The notes: generated by a model from the letters alone, not told the origin. DNA of 64,000 nucleotides from Konateibacter massiliensis (GCF_900184995.1 NZ_LT860099.1:2608332-2672331), one strand, 5' to 3'; counted from the first letter of the stretch, positions 8,479 through 17,856 are shown. Numbers and translations are program-made.

Positions 8479-9585
8479 TTATTCAAAAACAATTTCCTTT
8501 CCCTCTTCTGCGGAACGATAAATTGCATCTAATATTTTTGTCACCATAAATGCTTCCTCTGGTTGTACAAGCGGCTCTGTGTTATTTTGTACTGACAAAA
8601 GCCACTGCTCACAGTCAACCGTTCCCTCGGCTCCGCCGCCTCCGCCAAAATACGCAACGCCTCCTACCGGAGAGAGTGTTTCCTCCATAAGCTGCCCGTT
8701 TCTTCCTCTGTTGTAAATCAGTTCATTTTTAGAATGGCTCATGCCGGAATGAATCTCTGCTCCTGCAAGAGTACCGCAAAGTGTTGTGGACGCTTCCCTT
8801 GACTCCAGCACATTCAATGCCCAGCTTGCCTCCAAATTAATTGTTGCGCCGTCCTTCATCTTGATAAAGCCCATTGCCGAATCCTCAACCTCAAACGTCT
8901 TTGGGTCCCACGGACCAAACAGATTGCCCTCTGTTGCCTGCTGCAAATTTCCCAATTTATAAAATACGGAGCCGGATACGCTTTTTACATCGTAGTTGTC
9001 CATGCACCAGAGCGTGATATCAAGCGCATGTGTTCCGATATCAATGAGCGGTCCGCCGCCCTGCTGTGACTTGTCAGGAAATACACCCCAAGTCGGCACT
9101 CCTCTGCGGCGAACTGCATGTGCTTTTCCATAGTAAACCTCTCCAAGTTCTCCGTTTTGGCAGGCATTGTGCAGATTTTGCACCTCCTGGCGAAAGCGAT
9201 TCTGGTAACCTACTGTAAATTTCTTTCCGGACTTCTTCCAAGCTTCCATCATTTTCTCCGCCTCAACAGTATTGTGCGCCATCGGCTTTTCGCAGTACAC
9301 ATTTTTATCTGCTTCAAATGCCGCCACCGTAATTTCGCTGTGAGAGACATTCGGTGTACATACATGGACAATATCGATGGATTTGTCCTTTAAAAGTTCT
9401 CTGTAGTCCGTATATATCTTGGCATCCTCTGCTCCAAATTCCTTCGCAGCCTGCACTGCACGCTCCTTTACAATGTCACAAAATGCCACAATCTCACATA
9501 AATTTGCATTTGCCTTTAATGCCGGAAAATGCTTTTGGTTTGCGATACCTCCGCATCCAATTATACCTATTTTTAATTTCGCCAT
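8479..9585 (-). CDS. DgpA-like glycoside 3-dehydrogenase (Gfo/Idh/MocA family)
   Basis: A 368-residue oxidoreductase with Rossmann motif IGIIGCGGIANQKHFPA, family lysine in CEKPMAHN and the catalytic aspartate/histidine pair in LIDIGTHALD. The start of the protein, including the GGIANQKHFP segment, and its length resemble DgpA, which oxidises the C3 hydroxyl of the sugar of puerarin to give a 3-oxo-glucoside before C-C cleavage. The sequence also resembles YcjS-type glucoside 3-dehydrogenases. First gene of the leftward five-gene operon, followed directly by the beta and alpha deglycosidase genes. Family is certain, glycoside 3-oxidation likely, natural substrate unknown. Confidence 0.8.
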   Translation of the reverse strand: MAKLKIGIIGCGGIANQKHFPALKANANLCEIVAFCDIVKERAVQAAKEFGAEDAKIYTDYRELLKDKSIDIVHVCTPNVSHSEITVAAFEADKNVYCEKPMAHNTVEAEKMMEAWKKSGKKFTVGYQNRFRQEVQNLHNACQNGELGEVYYGKAHAVRRRGVPTWGVFPDKSQQGGGPLIDIGTHALDITLWCMDNYDVKSVSGSVFYKLGNLQQATEGNLFGPWDPKTFEVEDSAMGFIKMKDGATINLEASWALNVLESREASTTLCGTLAGAEIHSGMSHSKNELIYNRGRNGQLMEETLSPVGGVAYFGGGGGAEGTVDCEQWLLSVQNNTEPLVQPEEAFMVTKILDAIYRSAEEGKEIVFE

Positions 9586-9625
9586 TTCCTTGTCCTCTCT
9601 TTCCCGCGACGAGCGCGATTAGCAC

Positions 9626-9672
9626 TGCCGACAACCTTCTCTTGGCGCAAGTGCGCATAATAGTTTCTATCT
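9626..9672 (-). repeat. Dispersed repeat, copy A (diverged)
   Basis: Shares AAGTGCGCATAATAGTTT-type sequence and the preceding CTTCTC block with copies near 41462-41505 and 61547-61600. Here it lies in the leader of the glycoside operon, about 40 nt upstream of the first start codon. This copy is the most diverged. Confidence 0.45.
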
Positions 9673-9706
9673 ATCACAGGGATTTCCTATGCCCTATAAA
9701 AATAAT

Positions 9707-9742
9707 AAAGGATATGAAAAGTTCACACCTTTCATATCCTTT
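9707..9742 (-). terminator. Intrinsic terminator after the AraC-GH39 gene
   Basis: A perfect 13-bp stem (AAAGGATATGAAA / TTTCATATCCTTT) with a 10-nt loop, followed on the minus strand by a T-rich tract. It separates the sensory operon upstream from the glycoside operon downstream. The rest of the 262-nt gap holds the repeat copy A and no clear sigma-A promoter. Confidence 0.8.
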
Positions 9743-9847
9743 CGAATTTTTATTAATTTTTTTCCTAAATTTAGCCCGTATTTGTTTCAAATTCAAGATT
9801 TGATAAAAATATTTATTTAATTTTGTTGTTGCAAGCTCCGCAGCTCT

Positions 9848-12259
9848 TTAACCGGTAATTGTCAAAAGCATTACCTCATGTGCCTTCAACTCCACTGAAA
9901 TTGCCAGACTTTCGTTTGTAACCTCCGCTGTACATCTATAAATATGTGGTCTGCATATCGTTTTTAAATAATCAATATCTTCCTTATTTACCTCGCCTAC
10001 ATAGCCTAGATTTTTCCACTCATTTAAAATGCTGCCATATTCCTCATTTAAGATATGCTTCTTGATATGGTAACTGCCGTTTTTCACGTTTGAAAGCTCA
10101 AATTCCAGTGTAAGCGGCTCATAATTCTCAAAAATATCCTCTAAGTCATCCACCGTAATTTCATTTTCTGCCTTCAAATAATAAGTATGGTTAAATCGCT
10201 TTGGATTGCATAGTAAAATATAATATTTATTTTTTCCGTTTGTGGTCACTAAGTATTGTTCACCCCTTGCAACCAAATTGCTTCCAAGCCGCCCCATAAA
10301 GAGATAGGTGTAAAATACGGGCTTTGGTATTCCGTCTCTCGTCAAAAGTCCCGTTGCACCAACAAGCGGCTCCTTTACATCATAATACTGCGCCAGCAAA
10401 TCGCTCACCTGAAAATACGCAAGCAGCTTTGTTTTTCCCGCCAGTTGAATCAGCTGGTGTGCCACATGCGCTGCCTTGGCACAGCTATCATTGTAGTAAT
10501 TCCGCTCCGAGATACTCGTGTTCCACTCGGTTATATAAACATCTTTCTGAGGATAATGAAGTTCCTTCAAAAACCGCTCATAGTCCTCAAGCATCTTTGG
10601 TGCAAACTGCCAGTCAGTCATTCGCTTTGCGTAAATTTCTTTTTCCGGTCCTTGCTTGCTGTAAGGGTAGATATAAGTAGTCAAAAAGTCCGGCTCACAG
10701 CTGCTTTCCTTCCAAAACTCCAAATGTTCCTGCAACTTTTTCTTGTTGTAGACAACACCAAGTCCATTCCCACCTATGCGGATTTGCGGACAGATACTCT
10801 TTACTGTATCCCAGGCTGCTTTATAGTACTCCATGTAGTAATTTGCTTCGGTCTCCTCATCAAAAATCAAATACTGCTCGTCATACCAAAATTCCAAGAG
10901 CCAGCCGGAAATCTCCTCCTCTTCATATCTTCGTACAATATGACGGATAAATTCCGCGAGCATTTCCTTCCACTCTCCAATATCTTGAAAGCTCCTGCTC
11001 TCTTGTGCATTTCCTATGATTAAATCTTTTCCCACACCGAGGGCAGCGCGCTTTGGCTTTGTCCCCAAATCAAGCACAGGAATCATACCGTTTTCCACAA
11101 TAAAATCAAGCACAGAGTCCAATTTGTCAAAATTATACTGCCCTAAGCTGCTCTGTTCACATATGTGGAGACTTGGGTGAAACACATTGCAGATACGGAT
11201 ATATTGAAGCCTGAGCGCATCCTTAATATCCAAAATCTGCTCCCGCAGCTTTCCCATTAACAAATCAGATGCAAGCCCTGCATTGATGCAATTCATTTCC
11301 TCTAACGAAAATTCCTTAAAGTCTGCTGCATCCACCACAATATGCTTTCTCTCTTTTTGATTTGTCTCCTCCGTGACCGTCTGCTCCCTTAAGTACGCCT
11401 CAAGCTGTTCCTCGCATTTTCTTGTCTCCAAATCCTCCTTCCTCATAATCCGGTTTCTCATCAACTTTTTGTAGGAAGTAGGAGACATTTGGTATATCTC
11501 CTTAAATATTTTGTTAAAAGCGGACGGATTAGAAAAACCACAATCCAGTGCAATATTTGTAATTGACTTGTTTGTATATAAAATATCTTCAATTGCGTAA
11601 TTCATGCGGATATGATTCACATACTCCACAAAATTTACACCCATGAGCTTTTTAAAATATCTGGAAAAGGAGGAATCTGACATATAAAATTGATTTGCCA
11701 GCTCTGACAGGGTTATCGCCCGCCCGTAGTGATTGTTGATATATTGAAGAATTCGGGCTGTCTTCTCGTCCTCATTGTCAGTCCAAGTTCCCTCGCTTTG
11801 AACAAGGAAATTCTTAGTTAAACTTTCCAGCATACAGTAAGAAAGACTTTTCATCATAAAGCTTTCTTCCTCCCGGCAGACCGCATACTCCCGAAGCATC
11901 TGATTTAAAATATTGCAAAGCTCGGCATAATCCTTGTCCTCATTGATTGCAGAATTGCACCAAAACATGATAAAGTCACGCTTCAGTGCCTTGACAAGCA
12001 TAAAATAATCAATCGAAACCTTGCACAGCAGGGTGTTTTCCTCGACGCTGTAATGATGTTTTTTATTCGTGTTGATCAGAATAACTTTTCCCTTACTCAG
12101 CGTGTATTTTTCCTCTGGCAAATAGACATGCACCGTCCCGGCGAGCACATAGAGCAGCTCTATTTCCATATGAAAATGCTCCGGCTCGCTTTTTCCAGTC
12201 AATACTTGAAATATAACTCCTGTCTTTTCCTTTGACTCACCCACGGTGATTTCCTCCAT
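9848..12259 (-). CDS. AraC-family regulator fused to a GH39-like domain
   Basis: An 803-residue protein: cupin-like sensor (about 20-100), AraC double helix-turn-helix (about 168-268, with LSELANQFYMSDSSFSRYFK and ITNIALDCGFSNPSAFNKIF), then a domain of about 490 residues resembling glycoside hydrolase family 39 beta-xylosidases. The GH39 nucleophile region is kept (YITEWNTS, Glu578), but the acid/base motif, normally WNEP, reads WYDEQ (residues 458-462). The module may therefore bind rather than cleave a glycoside (inference). No signal peptide or membrane segment is present, so it acts in the cytoplasm. It is the last gene of the RR-HK-SBP-SBP operon, 30 nt after the previous stop, and precedes the glycoside-cleaving operon, which is its likely target. 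Confidence 0.87.
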   Translation of the reverse strand: MEEITVGESKEKTGVIFQVLTGKSEPEHFHMEIELLYVLAGTVHVYLPEEKYTLSKGKVILINTNKKHHYSVEENTLLCKVSIDYFMLVKALKRDFIMFWCNSAINEDKDYAELCNILNQMLREYAVCREEESFMMKSLSYCMLESLTKNFLVQSEGTWTDNEDEKTARILQYINNHYGRAITLSELANQFYMSDSSFSRYFKKLMGVNFVEYVNHIRMNYAIEDILYTNKSITNIALDCGFSNPSAFNKIFKEIYQMSPTSYKKLMRNRIMRKEDLETRKCEEQLEAYLREQTVTEETNQKERKHIVVDAADFKEFSLEEMNCINAGLASDLLMGKLREQILDIKDALRLQYIRICNVFHPSLHICEQSSLGQYNFDKLDSVLDFIVENGMIPVLDLGTKPKRAALGVGKDLIIGNAQESRSFQDIGEWKEMLAEFIRHIVRRYEEEEISGWLLEFWYDEQYLIFDEETEANYYMEYYKAAWDTVKSICPQIRIGGNGLGVVYNKKKLQEHLEFWKESSCEPDFLTTYIYPYSKQGPEKEIYAKRMTDWQFAPKMLEDYERFLKELHYPQKDVYITEWNTSISERNYYNDSCAKAAHVAHQLIQLAGKTKLLAYFQVSDLLAQYYDVKEPLVGATGLLTRDGIPKPVFYTYLFMGRLGSNLVARGEQYLVTTNGKNKYYILLCNPKRFNHTYYLKAENEITVDDLEDIFENYEPLTLEFELSNVKNGSYHIKKHILNEEYGSILNEWKNLGYVGEVNKEDIDYLKTICRPHIYRCTAEVTNESLAISVELKAHEVMLLTITG

Positions 12260-12289
12260 CCAATCCTCGTTTTTATATGTGCTTAAATA

Positions 12290-13354
12290 CTAATCCAACA
12301 TCCTAATATACTCCTGCACATTATCATAAGTAATCTTCTCATACGGCAGATAAACATATTTATCATCAACCAGATTCACATCCTCCGGAATCTCCTGACC
12401 CACAGAAAGAGCATAAGCTATCTGCACAATGGCTTTCGCCTGTCCTCTGTAATCATGGTATACCGTTCCAACCATTTCCTTTTTCTTTACACTGTCAAGT
12501 CCTGCCGGAATGCCGTCCACTCCGACAATAATCGGATATTGCTGTATTTTGCTGTTTTTCAGGGCCTCAAGTGCCCCTAATGCCATCTCGTCGTTGTTGG
12601 CAAAGATGATTTCTATCTCCTCACCAAACTCCTCGAGCCATGCGGAAGCCTTTGTGATTGCCTGTACACGGCTCCAGTTGGCGATTTCATCGCCGAGCTT
12701 TTGAAGTGTATAGCCGGCATCTGTCACTGTTTTCACGGAATTTTCCGTTCGAATCATGGCATCCTGATGCCCTGGCTCGCCCTCCAGCATTACATATTGC
12801 AATATGCCGTCACCGTTTTTGTCAATTCCGTCAAAGTTTTCCTCCAGAGCATCTATAATAATTTCTCCCTGCATATTGCCCGAGTCTGCAGCATTGGCGC
12901 CCACATAATAAAGCTTATCCCATCGCTCCATATCCTCTTTTACTAGCTCCCGGTTAAAAAATACAATTGGAATATCTGCGCTTTTACATTTTTCAATTAC
13001 TCCGGAGGCGTCGGTTCTGTCCACCAATCCGACGCAGACAACATCATAATTTTTATCTACAAAGCTTTCAATCTGGTCATTCTGGGTAATCTGACTTCCT
13101 CCACAGCCCTGTATTTCCAAGGTGATGGCGATTCCATCCTCCGTCTCCTTCTGCTTTGCCCACGCCGTTATCTCCTGCATTAAGGTCATCATGTAGGTAT
13201 CATACTCATCATAGATGCTAACTCCTATTTTAATACTTTTAATCTCATGTGACTCCTGCTGCTGCTTGGAATACTCTCGAACTCCCAAAAACAAAATAAC
13301 CGCTATCACAATAATTGAAACAAGTCCAATTTTCAGCTTATTTTTTCCACTCAT
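12290..13354 (-). CDS. Membrane-anchored galactose/glucose-binding-protein-like sensor
   Basis: A 354-residue periplasmic-binding-protein type 1 domain behind one N-terminal hydrophobic helix (IGLVSIIVIAVILFLGV). There is no lipobox cysteine, so it is held by an uncleaved anchor rather than as a lipoprotein. The loop DKNGDGILQ matches the calcium-binding loop of MglB-type glucose/galactose-binding proteins. RBS AAGGAG precedes the ATG. Because the gene lies in an operon with a kinase and regulator and not next to the permease, it is best read as an extracytoplasmic sensor partner, as in XylFII-LytS systems, rather than a transport component. Probable ligand: an aldohexose or related sugar. 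Confidence 0.82.
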   Translation of the reverse strand: MSGKNKLKIGLVSIIVIAVILFLGVREYSKQQQESHEIKSIKIGVSIYDEYDTYMMTLMQEITAWAKQKETEDGIAITLEIQGCGGSQITQNDQIESFVDKNYDVVCVGLVDRTDASGVIEKCKSADIPIVFFNRELVKEDMERWDKLYYVGANAADSGNMQGEIIIDALEENFDGIDKNGDGILQYVMLEGEPGHQDAMIRTENSVKTVTDAGYTLQKLGDEIANWSRVQAITKASAWLEEFGEEIEIIFANNDEMALGALEALKNSKIQQYPIIVGVDGIPAGLDSVKKKEMVGTVYHDYRGQAKAIVQIAYALSVGQEIPEDVNLVDDKYVYLPYEKITYDNVQEYIRMLD

Positions 13355-13394
13355 GCCGTTTTCTCCTTCTATTATGGGTACTAAACAGTCACTT

Positions 13395-14351
13395 CTACTT
13401 TACAAACGGGAAAAGAACCCGCTCATTTTCCGGCAAATACAATGTCTCATCATTTACAATATGATATTTAATATAGTTTGACATTTCCTTTTCATTATAG
13501 TTTTCTTTTCCGAGAAGGCTTTCAATCCCTATATAGCCGATACTGAATTCGTCCTGATAAACGAGATTTTTTATCCTTCCGGTATCCAGATAGTACACGG
13601 CTTTGTCTGAATTGGCTATCCCGTATATTTTTACCTTTTTGTTCAGGTTTAGGGTTGCATCAATAACCGCTTCCAGAGAAGTATTATCGAGTGCCACAAC
13701 CACGTCCACGGCCTCCGCCACCAGTTCCCTCTGGGCAGAAATCATAGGGCGGCTTTCCCCCTCTTCCCTTCTCCAAAAAGTAAAATTGTAGAATTTCTCC
13801 ACCACCTTGTTATAGAAGCCCTCATATCGCTCCTTCACACTGTTTCGCTGCTGATTGTCCATCACGATAGCAATTTTTGCAATCGGACTTTCCTGCGCTA
13901 TGACCTCAAGTGCCAGACTCTCTCCCATCGTGTAATTATCGGCACTCACCAAGTTTATCCTCTGGTCATTCACCCCGGATTCCACACAAATAATCGGAAA
14001 ATCTTTTGACGGAAAGGAAATACTGCTCAAATCCATATCACTGTCACTTGCCGCAAGAATAATACCTTCTGCTCCGTTATCAATCTCTCTTTGTATCAAG
14101 GAAAGCTGCTCCTCTGAATTCGTATCTGTTGACATAACTACAAAATTTATCTCGGCACCATAATCCTTGCCAGCCTGCTCAATGCCCTGTTTTAAGCTGT
14201 CCCATCTGTCTATTGTATTTCCGTATAAAATAGCGGAGATGTACTTCGGCTCTTCCACCTTTTTGTCGCTGTACATGCGGATAGAAACGGCAATAAGCAA
14301 AAAGGCTATTGCAACACCTGACGCAATTAAAATCATCCTTTTATTTCTCAT
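13395..14351 (-). CDS. Membrane-anchored RbsB-like sugar-binding sensor protein
   Basis: A 318-residue protein with an N-terminal transmembrane helix (MILIASGVAIAFLLIAVSI) and a type 1 periplasmic binding fold (YISAILYGNTIDRWDSLKQG; IDNGAEGIILAASDSD; VVVALDNTSLEAVID). No lipobox. Its ATG overlaps the stop of the kinase gene by 11 nt, so production of binding protein and kinase is coupled. It differs clearly from the second binding protein that follows it by 40 nt. Likely role: ligand-binding input to the Cache kinase, not transport. Confidence 0.82.
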   Translation of the reverse strand: MRNKRMILIASGVAIAFLLIAVSIRMYSDKKVEEPKYISAILYGNTIDRWDSLKQGIEQAGKDYGAEINFVVMSTDTNSEEQLSLIQREIDNGAEGIILAASDSDMDLSSISFPSKDFPIICVESGVNDQRINLVSADNYTMGESLALEVIAQESPIAKIAIVMDNQQRNSVKERYEGFYNKVVEKFYNFTFWRREEGESRPMISAQRELVAEAVDVVVALDNTSLEAVIDATLNLNKKVKIYGIANSDKAVYYLDTGRIKNLVYQDEFSIGYIGIESLLGKENYNEKEMSNYIKYHIVNDETLYLPENERVLFPFVK

Positions 14352-16140
14352 TTTTTTCCTCCTTGTACTTTATTTTCGGAAGATGAATGAGAATAGTCGT
14401 TCCCTCATCTAGCTCACTTTTAATTTGTAAGCCATACGGCTCACCATAATACAATTTGATTCTCTGATGAACATTGATAAGTCCGATACCTGAGCCTCTC
14501 TTTCTCGCTCTGCTGTTGTCCGTCAGTAAAAGCTCCTGTTCTTCAGCTGGGATACCCATTCCGTTATCGGATACCTCGATAAAAATATCGCCCTGCTCCT
14601 CATAACCTCGTATCGTAATCTCTCCCTCGTCGCGCATAGATTCCACGCCATAATAGATAGCATTTTCAAGAAGCGGCTGTACAATAAGCTTAATTGTGCT
14701 GTACTCTTCTATCGCAGGGTCAATCTCTGTCTTCACACTGAACTGGTCCTTGTAGCGTACCTTCTGGATTTTTAAATAGTTGTCGGCATGCTGTATTTCA
14801 TCCTTAATCGAAATGATATTCTTTCCTTTGCTGAGGCTGATACGAAAAAGACTTGCAAGGGCTGTTACCATCGAAATTGCCTCGGGATACCGCTCTGATT
14901 CCACCATCCATACAATGGAATCCAGTGTATTATAAAGAAAATGCGGGTTTATCTGTGACTGCAGTGCATCCAGCTCACTCTTTTTCTTTGCCTCCTGCTC
15001 CTTCACGATATCGTCCATCATATTTTTCATCTGATTTACCATAGACGTAATCGTGCTTCCCAAATGCTGGATTTCATGAGGACCTTCCGTGTAAATATTA
15101 GAATTTAAGTTTCCGTTTTCCAACTCGCGCACAGATTCCTCCAGCTTTCGGATCGGATTGGTCACCTTTTCGGAAATCAATATATTACCGATAATAATAA
15201 CAATAATCGAAACCCCCAGTATACTGAAGGTAAAAAATTTGAACTGATTTAAATTAGTCGAAATCTCCCTAATCGGTGTCACGCTTATAATTTTCCACCC
15301 GGTATATCCCACCGTTTTTACAATAACAGCGCGTTCCTCCCCTTCATATTTTTCAATATGGCTTCCGTCCTCGTATTTTGCCGCCATATAATTATTCTCC
15401 GACATGAGATTCGTGTAAATCATCTTCTGCTTTGGATGATAAATAATCTCTCCTTCTCCGTCTGTCAGATAGACGTAGCCCTCTCCCTTGGCGTTTACCT
15501 TTGAAAAGAGCTGCTCAATATCACTGAAGTTCATATCAACAAGCAAAATACCGCGGCTTGTATTGCCATAGTAGTTAAGACTAACCACACGGCTTAGGGA
15601 TACCACCCAGTAATAGCGAAAATTGCTGTCATCAAACAAGTCCTGCACGTGGGGTGTTGAAAAATGCAGGTTTTCTATTTTCCGGTTGGCTTGTACAAAC
15701 CAATCCTGATTGTAGACACTAACCTTCTCCTTCATTGTACCAATCGGGGAGGCTGCAATCAGCTTCCCCATATTATCAAAACAGGCAATACTGATTAAAT
15801 TATTTTTGTTTGCCTCATATAAAAGTGCCATCTCCTTGTTCATGTCCTCATATCCCAAATCTTTACCCTTGATTACGCTGTAGTACATCGTATCGGATAT
15901 GTTCATCATATTTCGGATATAAGTATCCAGATTTAACCCCGCTTGGTCAATAAGCTGTTTGTTTTTCTGATTGACAAGCTCAATCGAATTTTCCGTATAC
16001 TTCTCATATAAGGTCAAGCCGACAAAGCCCATACTGATAATGGCAATCGCCGTAAAAGATATGGACACGGTAAACTGTATGCTTCTTCTCTGATAGGTTT
16101 TCGTAATACGCCTGATAAACTGGTTAATTTTATCCTTCAT
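14341..16140 (-). CDS. YesM-type sensor histidine kinase with Cache domain
   Basis: A 599-residue kinase: transmembrane helix near residues 25-48, extracellular dCache-type sensor (about 50-290), second transmembrane helix (FFTFSILGVSIIVIIIGNIL), HAMP linker (NPIRKLEESVRELENG), phosphoacceptor motif SQINPHFLYNTLDS and an HATPase domain (ENAIYYGVE; DNGMGIP; GSGIGLINV). Length is typical. The ATG overlaps the stop of the response-regulator gene by 11 nt and its own stop overlaps the binding-protein start, giving a tightly coupled sensory unit. The stimulus is probably a sugar bound by the two anchored binding proteins. Confidence 0.92.
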   Translation of the reverse strand: MKDKINQFIRRITKTYQRRSIQFTVSISFTAIAIISMGFVGLTLYEKYTENSIELVNQKNKQLIDQAGLNLDTYIRNMMNISDTMYYSVIKGKDLGYEDMNKEMALLYEANKNNLISIACFDNMGKLIAASPIGTMKEKVSVYNQDWFVQANRKIENLHFSTPHVQDLFDDSNFRYYWVVSLSRVVSLNYYGNTSRGILLVDMNFSDIEQLFSKVNAKGEGYVYLTDGEGEIIYHPKQKMIYTNLMSENNYMAAKYEDGSHIEKYEGEERAVIVKTVGYTGWKIISVTPIREISTNLNQFKFFTFSILGVSIIVIIIGNILISEKVTNPIRKLEESVRELENGNLNSNIYTEGPHEIQHLGSTITSMVNQMKNMMDDIVKEQEAKKKSELDALQSQINPHFLYNTLDSIVWMVESERYPEAISMVTALASLFRISLSKGKNIISIKDEIQHADNYLKIQKVRYKDQFSVKTEIDPAIEEYSTIKLIVQPLLENAIYYGVESMRDEGEITIRGYEEQGDIFIEVSDNGMGIPAEEQELLLTDNSRARKRGSGIGLINVHQRIKLYYGEPYGLQIKSELDEGTTILIHLPKIKYKEEKNEK

Positions 16141-17764
16141 TATTTTCTACCTGACTGGCACGGTATTTCGACGGCGACATCCCATACTCCTTTTTAAACA
16201 CATAGCTGAAATAATTCGGCTCCGCATAACCCACCTGTCCCGCTATCGTGTATGCCTTCTCGGAGGTGGTGCTCAAAAGCCTGAGTGCCTGCTCCATTCG
16301 AACCTTTGTTAAGTAATTCACAAATCCCATGCCCGTTTCCTTCTTGAATATTGTGGAAAAATAGGCGGCACTTACATTTAGCATCCCACAGATAACATCA
16401 ACCGACAGCTCTTGATTGCTATAATTTTCATCGATATACTGGATTGCCTTCTGGGTGATGAGCTTTGCCGTATCTGTCCGCTCCCTTCGAATAAGCTTTC
16501 GAACCTGCATACAGATAGAAAGCAGCCATTTGCCTATCTCCTCAATGCTGTCAAACTTGCTGATATCCTGGTACAGGTTAAAATCCTCGCCTGTAACCTG
16601 CTCTATATCCACCTCGTAAACCCTGCCAAGCTTTATGATTTCCACAAATATTTCCATCAGAAAAAGCTGTAGCTGAGAAATGGATATTTTGTAGTGCTTC
16701 ACTTTCGCCATTAACTGGTTAATTGCTCTTTCAAGGTCCTCGTGACTGCCGACCTTGATTCCCTTCATAATGTTTTGAACCTCATTTTCGTCGATGCTGA
16801 TACGCTCCTCTGACTTTGGCTCAATATCCTGAATGTAAATTGCCTGGTTTGGCTCGAGCAAAATTTTATATTCAAACGCACTTTTCGCACCTGCATAGGA
16901 ATTGGATAAGCCGGATAGGCTGTCACATGTCTGCCCGATTCCCACGGAAGTGTTTACGTTTAATATTCTGGAAATTATTTTACAAATTTGATTCATACTG
17001 TTTATAAACCTGCTGATATCATTGTTTTTCTCAAGCAGCGCAATGACAACAACCCAGTCCAGATAAATAAAGCTTCGATAGGAAAACAGGTTGTCCAGAT
17101 TTTCCTCCACAATCTGCTTCTGGGAAACCGAAAGAAGCTGGGAGTACATAACCTCCTCGTTATTCCTATCTTGGTTCTCTCTGCTGATAGACTCCGAATG
17201 TAGGACTGCCACCGCATAATACGGTGCCTCCAGCTCGCTGTCATATAAATTTTTTAACTCTTCTATTTTATTTTTCTCTAATTTTCCCTCTAATAAGCTT
17301 CCCATAAAACGTTCCTTCATTACAGGAAGGCTTTCAAAATAACACTTTTTCAAATTATCAATGTTTCGTTTCTCTTCAATTTCATCATCAAGACTTTTTT
17401 TAATTCTCTCAAACACCAGCTTTAACTGCTCTGCATCAATCGGCTTTAATATATATTCCTCCACCTCAAGCTGAATTGCCTCTCTCGCATATTCAAACTC
17501 ATCATAACCGGAGAATATAATAATCTTGGTATTCTTCGCTATCGTCTTCAGTCTCCTGCACATGGTGAGTCCGTCCATAAAAGGCATATGAATATCCGTC
17601 ATAACGACGTCAGGTCTGAGATTTTCCGCCAGTTCCAACGCTTCTTCTCCGTTTTCGGCATATCCCACCACCTCAAAGCCGGCTTCCTCCCAATTTAACT
17701 TTTTAATAATCGCCTGTCTGACTTCTTCTTCGTCATCTACAAGCATTACACTGTATTTACTCAT
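16130..17764 (-). CDS. YesN-type response regulator, AraC output
   Basis: A 544-residue protein: receiver domain (VDDEEE; phosphoacceptor Asp57 in MTDIHMPF; Lys in ILKPID), a long central region of about 280 residues, and a C-terminal AraC double helix-turn-helix (VICGMLNVSAAYFSTIFKKE; IAGQVGYAEPNYFSYVFKKEYG). The GGAGG site lies 6 nt before the ATG. First gene of the sensory operon and directly downstream, in the leftward sense, of the ChvE/Mms transporter operon, the most likely target set together with the glycoside genes. Confidence 0.92.
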   Translation of the reverse strand: MSKYSVMLVDDEEEVRQAIIKKLNWEEAGFEVVGYAENGEEALELAENLRPDVVMTDIHMPFMDGLTMCRRLKTIAKNTKIIIFSGYDEFEYAREAIQLEVEEYILKPIDAEQLKLVFERIKKSLDDEIEEKRNIDNLKKCYFESLPVMKERFMGSLLEGKLEKNKIEELKNLYDSELEAPYYAVAVLHSESISRENQDRNNEEVMYSQLLSVSQKQIVEENLDNLFSYRSFIYLDWVVVIALLEKNNDISRFINSMNQICKIISRILNVNTSVGIGQTCDSLSGLSNSYAGAKSAFEYKILLEPNQAIYIQDIEPKSEERISIDENEVQNIMKGIKVGSHEDLERAINQLMAKVKHYKISISQLQLFLMEIFVEIIKLGRVYEVDIEQVTGEDFNLYQDISKFDSIEEIGKWLLSICMQVRKLIRRERTDTAKLITQKAIQYIDENYSNQELSVDVICGMLNVSAAYFSTIFKKETGMGFVNYLTKVRMEQALRLLSTTSEKAYTIAGQVGYAEPNYFSYVFKKEYGMSPSKYRASQVENNEG

Positions 17765-17800
17765 ATAACCTCCAGATGTGTTGTTTTTCTTATTACATGA

Positions 17801-17856
17801 ATTATAACCATTTATTGATATTATGTAAAGAATCGAAACAAAGCGGACAAGTCCGC
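17801..17856 (-). promoter_or_regulatory. Promoter of the sensory operon plus an upstream palindrome
   Basis: On the minus strand TTTACA (17829-17824), 17-bp spacer, TATAAT (17806-17801), about 37 nt before the regulator start codon. Immediately upstream (17843-17856) is the perfect 14-bp palindrome GCGGACAAGTCCGC, centred close to -50, a position suited to an activator or repressor. The binding protein is unknown. Confidence 0.7.

Noticed and set aside
10256-11023. 255-codon plus-strand open frame inside the AraC-GH39 gene
   Set aside because: Antisense shadow: no ribosome binding site, no protein-like motif, and the minus-strand gene is intact with clear domains.
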